Positions 5,535 to 13,042 of a stretch of 19,080 nucleotides of DNA are shown here, piece by piece. How positions within the stretch are numbered: position 1 is the stretch's first letter; each line of letters starts with the position of its first letter. Under the pieces are notes generated by a model that saw nothing but the letters and a program-made list of their open reading frames with translations, did no database searches and was not told where the DNA came from. The position numbers were made by a program, and so were the translations under genes. Source of the stretch: Cellvibrio sp. (GTDB taxonomy: Bacteria > Pseudomonadota > Gammaproteobacteria > Pseudomonadales > Cellvibrionaceae); contig JAJQJO010000017.1 of NCBI GenBank assembly GCA_021323495.1, positions 1 to 19,080 on the forward strand, read 5' to 3'.

Positions 5535-8177
5535 ATGATTGAATTGCCGCGCCCATCAACGAAACTTCTGTTACTGCGTATTTTCTTTCTGGCCCTGGCT
5601 TATGTTGTTGCCGGGCGTTTGTCATTGTTGCTCGCCATCCCGCCGGGTTTTGTCTCCGGCTTGTTTCTGCCCATGGGCATCGCGTTGGGTGCGGTTCTGA
5701 TTTGGGGTTATCCCGTTGCAATAGGGATATTCCTCGGTTCAACCTTGTTGAATATTTCTGTCAGCCCTGCCGAGCTAATTACCTTCCCTGTGCTATTGGT
5801 TGCAGCGGAAATCGCCTGTGGCAGCACGCTCGCCAGTATTGTGGGAGCCTGGTTGATCCGGAAGTTTGTTGGCTTTCCCAATAGCTTGACGGATGAGCGG
5901 GACATTTTCGCTTTTTTTGCCTTGGGCGGGCCGGTTGCGACCAGCCTGAGCGCAACCGTCGGTGTGTTGACGCTCTATTTCAATGGCATTATCCCTTTCA
6001 AGCACATGTTGTATAGCTGGTGGACCTGGTGGATTGGCGATGCGATTGGTGTTCTGATTGCCACTCCCCTGGTGTGTGTGCTGTTTGCAGAACCACGCCA
6101 TTTTTGGCGCGACCGGCGCATGACCGTTGGTGCCCCTTTAATTGTAAGTAGCCTGATCGTCGTTGCAGTTTTTGTAATGGCCAGTAACAACGAACAAAAA
6201 AAATTGAATGATCAATTCAAGCAGCAAGCCAATATGGTGGGAGGGGCCGTAGATGCGAGTTTATCTTCGGTGATTTATACCCTGGCGACCTTGCGTGGGT
6301 TGTTTGTCGCATCCGAACAAGTGACACGTGCAGAATTTTCAAGTTATATCGCACAGGTAATTGTCGAGAAACATGGCGTTTCCGGATTTTCCTGGAACAA
6401 ACGTGTCCTTCATTCCGAGCGAGCGGCTTTTGAAGCATCGATGCACGCAGAAGGTATTCTTGATTTTTATATTAAAGAAAAAGATTCAACCGGAGCTTTT
6501 ATCAGCGCACCCGAGCGCGCCGAATATATAGCCATTACTTACGTGGAACCATGGCAGGAAAATGCCATGATCCTTGGTTTCAACGCAGCATCTGAACCTG
6601 ATCGTGAAAAGGCGTTAAATCGCGCGCGCGATACTGGCCATTTTGCAATGACCCAACCCTTGCAGTTGCTGCAAGATGAAAAAATGTCGCCGGCTATAGT
6701 TGTGTATTACCCCGTGTATAAACCAATGCAGTTGATCGATACGGTGGCTGAACGACGCGCATCATTAGTGGGTTATGCAGTTGCAATCATACGCACCGAT
6801 AATTTAATCAACGCGGCCCTTGCTCCATTATCATCGAGTGACTACCACCTTAATATTGTTGATATTACCGCGCCGGAAAATCCCATGGCGTTTTACCATA
6901 GAGGTGATCCTGTAATACCGGCTTACGCGCACGGATTGGTCTTGCACCAGGAGATATTCGTAGGCGGGCGACACCTGCTGGTTAGTGTGAGCCCCACGGA
7001 AAAATATCTAACAGAACATATCAGTTTACAATCCTGGTTTGTATTGGCTGGTGGCCTATTGTTTTGCAGTTTACTCGGCGGTTTTTTGTTATTGATTAGT
7101 GGCCGCACCCAACATATCAGTAACCTGGTTGAGCAGCGCACCAAAGAATTGGCTGCTATTTTGGAAAATGCGGTGGAATCGATTCTGGTAGTAGACGAAC
7201 GAGGCCTTATCCAAAAAGCAAATCCCGCAGCGGCGCAATTGTTTAAATATCCATTGATACAATTTTCCAATTTGCACATTGCGGATTTGGTTCCTGGTTT
7301 GCGCAATATTTTTAACGCCCAGGGCGACGATTTAACAACCTCGCATTTGCGCGAAACGTTTGGTCGTTGTAGCGATAATAGCGACGTGGAAATCGAATTG
7401 AGTATTAGCCCGGTTGCTATACATGAACGGAAATTTTTTACCCTTATCATTCACGATGCAACTGCCAAGCGCAAAGTAGACCGTTTGAAGAGTGAATTTA
7501 TTTCTACGGTGAGTCATGAATTGCGCACGCCGTTGACCTCCATTAAAGGTGCCTTGAGCATCGTCCTCAGTGATAGCCTGGGTGATACACCACCTAAAAT
7601 AAAAGACCTGTTGGTTATTGCGGCAAGCAATGCAGATCGGCTGGCGCGTTTGGTCAATGACATTTTGGACGTTGATAAATTGGAATTTGGCAAGGTGCAA
7701 TTAAATATGAAGCCCTGGGCTATTTACCCGCTCCTGCGAGAATCTATCGAACAAAACCGGGGATATGGCGAGCGCTACGGCGTTGCTTTGCAGCTTGAGT
7801 CACCGGATAGCCTGGTCGAACGGGCTGAAGTCAATCTGGATGCTGATCGGTTCTTGCAAGTCATGGCTAACCTGTTATCCAACGCCATCAAATTTTCCTA
7901 TCTGGACGGCATCGTGCGGGTGCAGTTAGCGCTTGATGAGCAGACGCTGAGGGTTTCGGTTATCGACGAAGGGCAGGGCATTGCAGATGACTTCCGTCAG
8001 CGTATTTTCCAGAAGTTTGCCCAGGCCGACTCCTCCGATACCCGTCGCCGCGATGGTACCGGGTTGGGGCTGAGCATTACTAAAGTGATTATCGAACGCA
8101 TGGGCGGCAAAATTGACTACCACTCAGTGTTAGGAAAAGGGGCGACCTTTTACTTTACGCTGCCTTTGGCTGAATAA
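5535..8177 (+). CDS. Membrane sensor histidine kinase, MASE1-CHASE-PAS-HisKA-HATPase
   Basis: This is an 880-residue inner-membrane kinase. Residues ~12-214 are a multi-pass MASE1-type region (GRLSLLLAIPPGFVSGLFLP, then SWWTWWIGDAIGVLIATPL). Residues ~215-480 form a periplasmic CHASE domain (FSWNKRV, RAEYIAITYVEP, GFNAASEPDREKAL, PVYKP). A membrane segment lies at ~501-523, a PAS domain at ~538-645 (ENAVESILVVDERG), HisKA with VSHELRTPLTSIKG (phosphoacceptor His661), and HATPase with LLSNAIKF (Asn783), DEGQGIA and GTGLGLSI. All catalytic motifs are intact and there is no receiver domain, so it needs a separate response regulator, and none is adjacent. TCAGG about 9 nt before the ATG is a modest ribosome site. 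It stands alone between the fliC2 terminator and the fliD promoter, so a motility role is suggested only by position. CHASE ligands vary, and its signal is unknown. Confidence 0.92.
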   Translation: MIELPRPSTKLLLLRIFFLALAYVVAGRLSLLLAIPPGFVSGLFLPMGIALGAVLIWGYPVAIGIFLGSTLLNISVSPAELITFPVLLVAAEIACGSTLASIVGAWLIRKFVGFPNSLTDERDIFAFFALGGPVATSLSATVGVLTLYFNGIIPFKHMLYSWWTWWIGDAIGVLIATPLVCVLFAEPRHFWRDRRMTVGAPLIVSSLIVVAVFVMASNNEQKKLNDQFKQQANMVGGAVDASLSSVIYTLATLRGLFVASEQVTRAEFSSYIAQVIVEKHGVSGFSWNKRVLHSERAAFEASMHAEGILDFYIKEKDSTGAFISAPERAEYIAITYVEPWQENAMILGFNAASEPDREKALNRARDTGHFAMTQPLQLLQDEKMSPAIVVYYPVYKPMQLIDTVAERRASLVGYAVAIIRTDNLINAALAPLSSSDYHLNIVDITAPENPMAFYHRGDPVIPAYAHGLVLHQEIFVGGRHLLVSVSPTEKYLTEHISLQSWFVLAGGLLFCSLLGGFLLLISGRTQHISNLVEQRTKELAAILENAVESILVVDERGLIQKANPAAAQLFKYPLIQFSNLHIADLVPGLRNIFNAQGDDLTTSHLRETFGRCSDNSDVEIELSISPVAIHERKFFTLIIHDATAKRKVDRLKSEFISTVSHELRTPLTSIKGALSIVLSDSLGDTPPKIKDLLVIAASNADRLARLVNDILDVDKLEFGKVQLNMKPWAIYPLLRESIEQNRGYGERYGVALQLESPDSLVERAEVNLDADRFLQVMANLLSNAIKFSYLDGIVRVQLALDEQTLRVSVIDEGQGIADDFRQRIFQKFAQADSSDTRRRDGTGLGLSITKVIIERMGGKIDYHSVLGKGATFYFTLPLAE

Positions 8178-8222
8178 AAAACTGCTGTTTCAGGTCATTT
8201 ATTCCTAAATAAATCAATGAAT

Positions 8223-8238
8223 TGGCTTGGTTTATGCT
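8223..8238 (+). promoter_or_regulatory. Possible sigma-54 promoter upstream of fliD
   Basis: TGGCTT, five bases, then ATGCT has the invariant GG-N10-GC spacing (GG at 8224-8225, GC at 8236-8237). It keeps TGGC and TGC but lacks the AC of the -24 box. It is a plausible second fliD promoter but weaker than the one before fliC2. Confidence 0.4.
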
Positions 8239-8271
8239 CAGTCTATCAAAACGGAAGCAATTCGTTAAAAA

Positions 8272-8313
8272 AGCGGCAAAACCGGCTAAAGTTTATCCAT
8301 GGTTTGCCGCTAA
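8272..8313 (+). promoter_or_regulatory. Sigma-28 promoter of fliD inside an inverted repeat
   Basis: TAAA at 8287-8290, exactly 15 bases, then GCCGCTAA at 8306-8313: 4/4 and 7/8 against the FliA consensus. AGCGGCAAA at 8272-8280 is perfectly complementary to TTTGCCGCT at 8303-8311, so the -35 lies in the loop and most of the -10 in the right arm of a 9-bp dyad. The promoter call is well supported; the operator idea is inference. Confidence 0.8.
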
Positions 8314-8364
8314 CCTTATGTAATTCAAGATAGCCAAGCGGTAATTTATGGCGCGGAGGTATTC

Positions 8365-10422
8365 ATGGTGAGCGGTACATCGAGCACTACAAACAACAAT
8401 GCAGCGACAGGTTCCAGCATTATCAGTGCGTTGGGGACAGGGTCGGGTATTGATACCAACAAGCTGGCCGACCAATTAACTGAAGCAAGCAAAATGTTGC
8501 AGGCGGAACGCCTGACGACCAAAAAGACCTTATTGGAAACCCAGATTTCCGATTTTGGCTTGTTACGCAGTTCGTTGTCCAAGCTGGAAACCGCTGCCGC
8601 TGCCTTGGGGAGCGCGGATACTTTCAACGCAAAATCCTTATCCATCCCGGATACCAAATTACTGAGTATTACCAAACTCGACGCCAAAGCGACTGCGGGC
8701 AATTACCAGCTGAAGGTAGAACAGGTCGCGCAAGCGCAATCGATAAGCTCCGGGACTTTTGCTTCGGTAACCGAGCCTATTGGTAAGGGTACCTTGACCC
8801 TCCGTTTAGGTGAGTGGGATGCAGGGCTGACTGGCTTTACCGTTGACCCCGCTAAAACCGGCGCAACCATTACCATTGATGACACCAACAATTCCCTGAC
8901 CGGTCTGCGCGACGCGATTAACAAAGCCAATATTGGAGTTTCAGCCAGCATTGTCAGTGATGGTGGTTCCTTTAAATTGTTGCTGACCGCTAAATCCGGC
9001 GCAAAAAATGAAATAGAAATTACCGCCGCAGAAACTCCCGGTTCACCTGGCCTGGCCAGTTTTGATTTTAACCAGGCCACCCGCAACTTGACCCAGCAAC
9101 AGGAGGGGCTTGATGCAAAGATTCGGATGAATGGACTATTGGTAAGCCGTGAATCGAATCATATTACTGATGTGATTGAGGGGATGGAGTTTGATTTATT
9201 TGCCGCCTCGGCCACCGAAACAATCAGTTTGACCATTGCCGAGGATAAATCTACCGCTGAGCAAACCATTCGCGATTTTGTGACCGCCTACAACACCTTT
9301 AAAACCGAGGTGGAAAAGTTGGTGGGTTTTGACACAGAGCTGAAAGAATATGGCAGCTTGCATCGCGATCCACTCGCTAAGAACCTGATGCAAAGCGTGC
9401 GTAATGTTTTATCTTCCTCAGTGGCTGGTTTGAGCGGTGGTTTTTCGACTCTCTCCAACCTGGGGATTCGCACCGAGCTGGATGGCTCACTCAAAATTAT
9501 CGAGACTGAAGGCAATACTGGCTTTCGTGCGGCAATCGATAAAAATTTTGATATGGTGCGCGATTTATTCGTACCCAAAACCTCATCTTCTACTGCGGAT
9601 ATTGACGTAACCAAATTCAGTGCGAAAAGCAAACCCGGCTCTTACGATGTTGTCATTACCCAGCAACCCAGCAAAGGTATGTTCACGGGAGCCAATATTC
9701 CGCTGGCGTTTCCCATCGATACCACGGGTAAGGATTACTCATTTAAAGTAAGCCTGGATGGTATTGAGTCAGCCACGATTAGCCTACCCGCTGGCAAGAC
9801 TTATGCCTCGGGCGCTGAATTGGCAACAGAGTTACAAAGCCTCATTAATCTTGATACCAATATCAAAGATGCCAAATCAACGCTGTCTGTGGGTTTTGAT
9901 GGCAGCAAACTGGTATTTACGTCAGATGCCTATGGTGCCAATAGCAAAGTAGGTTTTACTGCGGTAGGCGCAGACTTGGCTGACCTGGGTATCGCAGCGG
10001 GTGCGGGCACTGCCGGTACCAATGTAGCCGGTACGGTGAATGGAGTTGCTGCGTTCGGATATGGCAATGTACTTTTACCTGGACTGGGTAGTGATGCGGA
10101 AGGTTTGAGCATGACAATCCAGCCGGGTGCATCAAATGGCACTATCACTTTCTCGCGTGGTTTTGCTGGCGGTATGACGACACTGCTCAACGATTTCGTT
10201 AAAAACTCCGGCTTGATCAAGGGCCGTGAGACCACGATCAATAAAGATATTGAGAAAGTTGAAAAAGATGAAGAAGCCCTGGATCGTCGGAGCGAGGCCT
10301 ATCGCGCACGTTTGATGTCCCAGTTCCAGGCGATGGAATCCATTGTGCGTAGCCTCAATTCAACCGGCGATTTTTTGGATGGTATTCTTGACCGTTTGCC
10401 ATTTACCGCAAAAAGTAGCTAA
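8365..10422 (+). CDS. fliD: Flagellar filament cap protein FliD (HAP2)
   Basis: This 685-residue cap protein folds and inserts flagellin at the filament tip after export. The N-terminal FliD domain (about 20-125) starts after a Ser/Thr/Asn-rich lead with SIISALGTGSGIDTNKLADQ, carrying the conserved GsGiD motif, and continues with SDFGLLRSSLSKLETAAAAL. A flagellin-IN-like segment (~160-215) and the long FliD C-terminal domain (~245-670) follow. The protein ends in the helical YRARLMSQFQAMESIVRSLN region and GDFLDGIL. FliD is commonly about 450-480 residues, so this copy carries roughly 200 extra residues in the exposed middle (about 405-590, Gly/Ala/Thr-rich), matching the enlarged flagellins. 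GGAGG at 8355-8359 lies 5 nt before the ATG. A terminator follows. Confidence 0.95.
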   Translation: MVSGTSSTTNNNAATGSSIISALGTGSGIDTNKLADQLTEASKMLQAERLTTKKTLLETQISDFGLLRSSLSKLETAAAALGSADTFNAKSLSIPDTKLLSITKLDAKATAGNYQLKVEQVAQAQSISSGTFASVTEPIGKGTLTLRLGEWDAGLTGFTVDPAKTGATITIDDTNNSLTGLRDAINKANIGVSASIVSDGGSFKLLLTAKSGAKNEIEITAAETPGSPGLASFDFNQATRNLTQQQEGLDAKIRMNGLLVSRESNHITDVIEGMEFDLFAASATETISLTIAEDKSTAEQTIRDFVTAYNTFKTEVEKLVGFDTELKEYGSLHRDPLAKNLMQSVRNVLSSSVAGLSGGFSTLSNLGIRTELDGSLKIIETEGNTGFRAAIDKNFDMVRDLFVPKTSSSTADIDVTKFSAKSKPGSYDVVITQQPSKGMFTGANIPLAFPIDTTGKDYSFKVSLDGIESATISLPAGKTYASGAELATELQSLINLDTNIKDAKSTLSVGFDGSKLVFTSDAYGANSKVGFTAVGADLADLGIAAGAGTAGTNVAGTVNGVAAFGYGNVLLPGLGSDAEGLSMTIQPGASNGTITFSRGFAGGMTTLLNDFVKNSGLIKGRETTINKDIEKVEKDEEALDRRSEAYRARLMSQFQAMESIVRSLNSTGDFLDGILDRLPFTAKSS

Positions 10423-10447
10423 TGCTTTTAAAAATAATCATTGAAAC

Positions 10448-10484
10448 CCGTCACCGATTTATTCCGGTGACGGATATTTATTTT
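10448..10484 (+). terminator. Intrinsic terminator after fliD
   Basis: CCGTCACCG pairs perfectly with CGGTGACGG (9 bp, 8-nt loop), followed by ATATTTATTTT. It ends the fliD unit. Confidence 0.82.
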
Positions 10485-10590
10485 GTAATACACAAATTTC
10501 CGGTTTAATTGTCGATCATTTCGTGACCTTTCCCCAATATTTTGCTATACCCTAGTAACTGTTGATACTCGTCAGAATACAGGAGGGGTT

Positions 10591-11277
10591 ATGCCAAACG
10601 TATTTGCACTTGTACCTGCTCGCGGTGGATCAAAAGGCATACTGCAAAAAAATATCGCACCATTGCTCGATCAGCCTTTATTGGCGTATACGCTGAAAGC
10701 GGCCCAGGCTGCGGGAGTCATTGATTCGATTTATGTGTCATCTGATGACGATCAAATTTTATCGGTTGCCCATTATTACGGTGCCGAGCGTTTAAAACGT
10801 GATCCTCACCTTGCGCTTGATGAATCGCCTATCGATCCTGTTGTTGGTGAATTTATCCATCGGATAAAACCCGCCGATAAAGATATTATTATTTTATTGT
10901 TGCCCACGTCCCCTTTGCGCAACGCTGTCCATATTCGTGAGGCGCTCGCAGAATTCCGCGATTTCCCTACCTGTCGCAGTCTGATTAGCGTGTACGAAAT
11001 TAATAATCAATTGATGAAGGCTTACGTCGGTGGTGGGGAATTCCTGCAGCCGCTTGCCGGTGCGCACTCTTCGTACCTGCGGCGTCAGGATTTGCCGTCA
11101 CTTTATATGCCCAATGGAGCAATTACGATTTTCAAAGTTGACGATTTCATGCGTGAGGAAAATATTCCGCGCACCCATGAAATCCCGTACTTGATGTCTG
11201 AATACGATAGTCTTGATATAGATACTTCAGATGATTTGCTTATCGCAGAGCAGCGTTTGGGTAAACCCTTGATATAA
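10591..11277 (+). CDS. CMP-nonulosonate (sialic acid-type) cytidylyltransferase
   Basis: This 228-residue cytosolic enzyme belongs to the acylneuraminate cytidylyltransferase family (NeuA/PseF/LegF group), which activates a nine-carbon acid sugar with CTP to CMP-sugar and pyrophosphate. The diagnostic nucleotide-binding motif ARGGSKGILQKNI is at residues ~10-22. It is followed by the Rossmann-like fold, SSDDDQIL, a family-typical LLPTSPLR block and DSLDIDTSDDL near the end, with length as expected. GGAGGGG lies directly before the ATG. Possible promoters are a sigma-70-like GTGACC (10523) and TATACC (10546), or a weak sigma-28-like GTCGATCA (10511). The substrate cannot be read from sequence. 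Its position after fliD makes O-glycosylation of flagellin with pseudaminic or legionaminic acid a reasonable inference, with LPS or capsule as the alternative. No other sugar pathway gene is visible. Confidence 0.87.
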   Translation: MPNVFALVPARGGSKGILQKNIAPLLDQPLLAYTLKAAQAAGVIDSIYVSSDDDQILSVAHYYGAERLKRDPHLALDESPIDPVVGEFIHRIKPADKDIIILLLPTSPLRNAVHIREALAEFRDFPTCRSLISVYEINNQLMKAYVGGGEFLQPLAGAHSSYLRRQDLPSLYMPNGAITIFKVDDFMREENIPRTHEIPYLMSEYDSLDIDTSDDLLIAEQRLGKPLI

Positions 11278-11309
11278 AAATAACATTACTAAATATTACG
11301 CGACACAGT

Positions 11310-11555
11310 TTATTCCTGGTCTGGTTGCGCTTCTTTTTTGATGCGCGTTTGCACTTTATTCCAGACTGCCTCTGCATCCGCGCCTGGCTCGTTAATTGCC
11401 ATTCGTGCGCCGACATCCCGGGTGATTTGCAAATGCCGGATAAAACGGCGGCAATTGGCGCACATCAATAAGTGCAAGCGAATTTGCCACCTGAGCGAAG
11501 TGTTATTGTCCAGATAATCGCTGGCGAGGGTCGCAACCTGTTTGCAATTTAACAT
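11310..11555 (-). CDS. Small zinc-binding anti-sigma factor (zf-HC2/ZAS type)
   Basis: This 81-residue soluble protein starts MLNCKQVATLASDYLDN and has the zinc-binding anti-sigma motif H28-x3-C32-x2-C35 plus the early Cys4 (NCKQ and HLLMCANCRRF). Such proteins sequester an ECF sigma factor, and zinc-thiol chemistry often makes them redox-sensitive. There is no membrane segment, so sensing would be cytoplasmic. The start at 11555 has AGGAG 6 nt upstream and overlaps the sigma gene's stop by 7 nt (ATGTTAA), implying translational coupling. A longer frame exists upstream, but that part overlaps sigma coding sequence and has no ribosome site. The charged C-terminal tail (about 50-81) is the usual sigma-contacting region in such short proteins, by family inference. 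Confidence 0.85.
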   Translation of the reverse strand: MLNCKQVATLASDYLDNNTSLRWQIRLHLLMCANCRRFIRHLQITRDVGARMAINEPGADAEAVWNKVQTRIKKEAQPDQE

Positions 11556-12310
11556 GAGCCAGTCTCCTGATAGCGATCGATTACCTGCATCAGCGTGAGG
11601 CGGGCGCGGTGTACCAGCACTCTTACATTGGCTGCGCTTACGGCGAGAATGTGGCAAATATCCTCAAACGATTGTTGCTCTATATCGCGCAAAATAAATG
11701 CCGCTTTTTGCGCGGGGGGCAAGAGCGTGAGCGTCCGGTTAATACAACTTTGCAATTGTTGTTCTTCCAATAACGCATCAGGTGATTCGACACTCCATTG
11801 TGGGACGGCTTGTTGCCAATGTCCGTCGGTTTTGAAATGAACACCATCAAGATAACTGCCCGATACTTCACCATCCAATTGATCCAGGGAAACCTGCCGC
11901 GATTCTTTGCGCAGGCGCGTTTTAGCCTGATTGCTGACGATTGTCACCAGCCAGGTTTTAAGCGATGAGCGCTGTTCAAAATTGGCAACATTGTTGTACA
12001 CGCAAACCCAGGCTTCCTGTACCACATCGTCAGCAAAGGTATCGCCAACAATTGCGCGGGCGATGCTTAACATCAATGAATGATGCTGTGCTATCACCTG
12101 ACGAAAGGCACGGTCATCACCTTTGGCTAATCGGGCAATGAGTTCGCTTTCATCTGCTGGTCCGGTTCCTGAGTGCGGCCCTTTGTTTTTTAGCAGAGGG
12201 TAGGGCACTTTGTCTTCGAGTGACGCAGGAGGCGATTGTGTCATTGGGCTGCTCGTATTGAACTCATGCGAATCGTGCAAATTAATTTGCGCCAGCTTAA
12301 CACTCGCCAT
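11549..12310 (-). CDS. ECF-type RNA polymerase sigma factor
   Basis: This is a 253-residue sigma-70 family protein with regions 2 and 4 only. Region 2 shows ELIARLAKGDDRAFRQVI, DDVVQEAWVCVYNNVANF and SSLKTWLVTIVSNQAKTRLR. Region 4 shows LPPAQKAAFILRDIEQQSF and the helix-turn-helix AVSAANVRVLVHRARL. The linker carries FKTDGHWQQAVPQW, a GHW-P-W pattern I recall from ECF groups paired with small zf-HC2 anti-sigmas. The core begins only about 55 residues in, after a low-complexity, Ser/Pro-rich leader. The start is uncertain: ATG 12310 is used here, ATG 12244 is equally possible, and neither has a good Shine-Dalgarno. The gene begins 22 nt after the doxX stop, so co-transcription is likely. An autoregulated ECF promoter is expected but not confidently seen. 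Confidence 0.9.
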   Translation of the reverse strand: MASVKLAQINLHDSHEFNTSSPMTQSPPASLEDKVPYPLLKNKGPHSGTGPADESELIARLAKGDDRAFRQVIAQHHSLMLSIARAIVGDTFADDVVQEAWVCVYNNVANFEQRSSLKTWLVTIVSNQAKTRLRKESRQVSLDQLDGEVSGSYLDGVHFKTDGHWQQAVPQWSVESPDALLEEQQLQSCINRTLTLLPPAQKAAFILRDIEQQSFEDICHILAVSAANVRVLVHRARLTLMQVIDRYQETGSC

Positions 12311-12332
12311 AATCACTGGGTACACTCGATTA

Positions 12333-12959
12333 TTAATTTAATGGGACGTTTCTTTGTGGGAAAAGTGCGCGGTCGATGTATGGGCGCAGCCAATAATCGA
12401 GGCTGTGAAATCTCCCGCCGCCCAACGCTATCAACGCCAGCAGCATGATTAAATACGTTGTGGCAAACTCGATACCGTTATTGAGGACTACAAATTTGCC
12501 ACTGGCGGTGAGCCAATCGTAATTGCCGTGCGTCTGTAAAATATCGCGCGCACGTTCCAACTTTTCCGCTGCGGCCAATACTTGTGCATTGGCAAACGGG
12601 GCCTGCGCATCGGCAATGGCTTGCCAACCGTTATCCCAGTGCACGCAGACAATGGCAATTAGCATAGTGATAATTAACGGGATGCTGATCAAACGGGTGA
12701 ATAATCCCAAGGTCAGTAGTAATGCGCCGAGCAATTCGGTAGCAGTGGCCAGAAATGCCATTAACCAGGGGAAGGGTAGGCCTAGTCCCCAGTCGGAATT
12801 GCCGAACCAATCGACAGTGTTGTCAAAGGTAGTTAATTTGCTCATGCCCGCCATCCAAAAAATCGGGGCGAGATACAGGCGCAATGCGAGGCTGGCGATA
12901 CCGGAGCTGCTATTGATTAAAAAATTATGCAGTTGGTGAAGGGGCAGGTTGTTGACCAT
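12333..12959 (-). CDS. DoxX family membrane protein
   Basis: This is a 208-residue inner-membrane protein with four predicted helices (about 20-40, 62-85, 88-106 and 160-178). DoxX family features are ALRLYLAPIFWMAGMSKL in the first helix and FLATATELLGALLLTLGLFT in the second. A long loop between helices 3 and 4 (about 107-158, Ala/Gln/Glu-rich, with GWQAIADAQAPFANAQ) is larger than in minimal DoxX proteins. Bacterial DoxX members are associated with redox or thiol stress, but their chemistry is poorly defined. The start at 12959 is preferred because the domain follows directly; an in-frame ATG at 13019 would add a Cys-rich leader and place the dyad at 12964-12996 inside the gene. It is the first of doxX, ECF sigma and anti-sigma, and possibly co-transcribed with the lipoprotein gene upstream. 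Confidence 0.88.
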   Translation of the reverse strand: MVNNLPLHQLHNFLINSSSGIASLALRLYLAPIFWMAGMSKLTTFDNTVDWFGNSDWGLGLPFPWLMAFLATATELLGALLLTLGLFTRLISIPLIITMLIAIVCVHWDNGWQAIADAQAPFANAQVLAAAEKLERARDILQTHGNYDWLTASGKFVVLNNGIEFATTYLIMLLALIALGGGRFHSLDYWLRPYIDRALFPQRNVPLN

Positions 12960-12963
12960 ACAA

Positions 12964-12996
12964 GGCATCCATAAGTTTTGTACACTTATAGATGCC
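12964..12996 (-). promoter_or_regulatory. 33-bp dyad in the lipoprotein-doxX gap
   Basis: GGCATC and GATGCC (6 bp) flank ATAAGT and ACTTAT (6 bp) with one mismatched pair and a 7-nt centre. A second perfect palindrome, AAATCGATTT, lies at 13001-13010. There is no T run, so it is more likely an operator or leader hairpin than a terminator. The doxX ATG at 12959 follows 5 nt later on the minus strand. Confidence 0.5.
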
Positions 12997-13042
12997 CGGC
13001 AAATCGATTTGTTACACATGACCGCAATTTTAACAATGCAAC

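Noticed and set aside
6923..7700. Antisense open frames (175 and 122 codons) within the MASE1 kinase gene
   Set aside because: They overlap conserved PAS and HisKA coding sequence, show no family features and no ribosome site.
8197..8214. ATTTATT-CCTA-AATAAAT hairpin after the MASE1 kinase gene as a terminator
   Set aside because: The stem is A/T only with no T run after it; too unstable to call a terminator.
11310..11657. 115-codon version of the anti-sigma factor starting at 11657
   Set aside because: The extra 34 residues overlap the sigma factor's conserved region 4 and are Arg/Pro-rich; the internal ATG at 11555 has AGGAG at correct spacing and matches the zf-HC2 family start.
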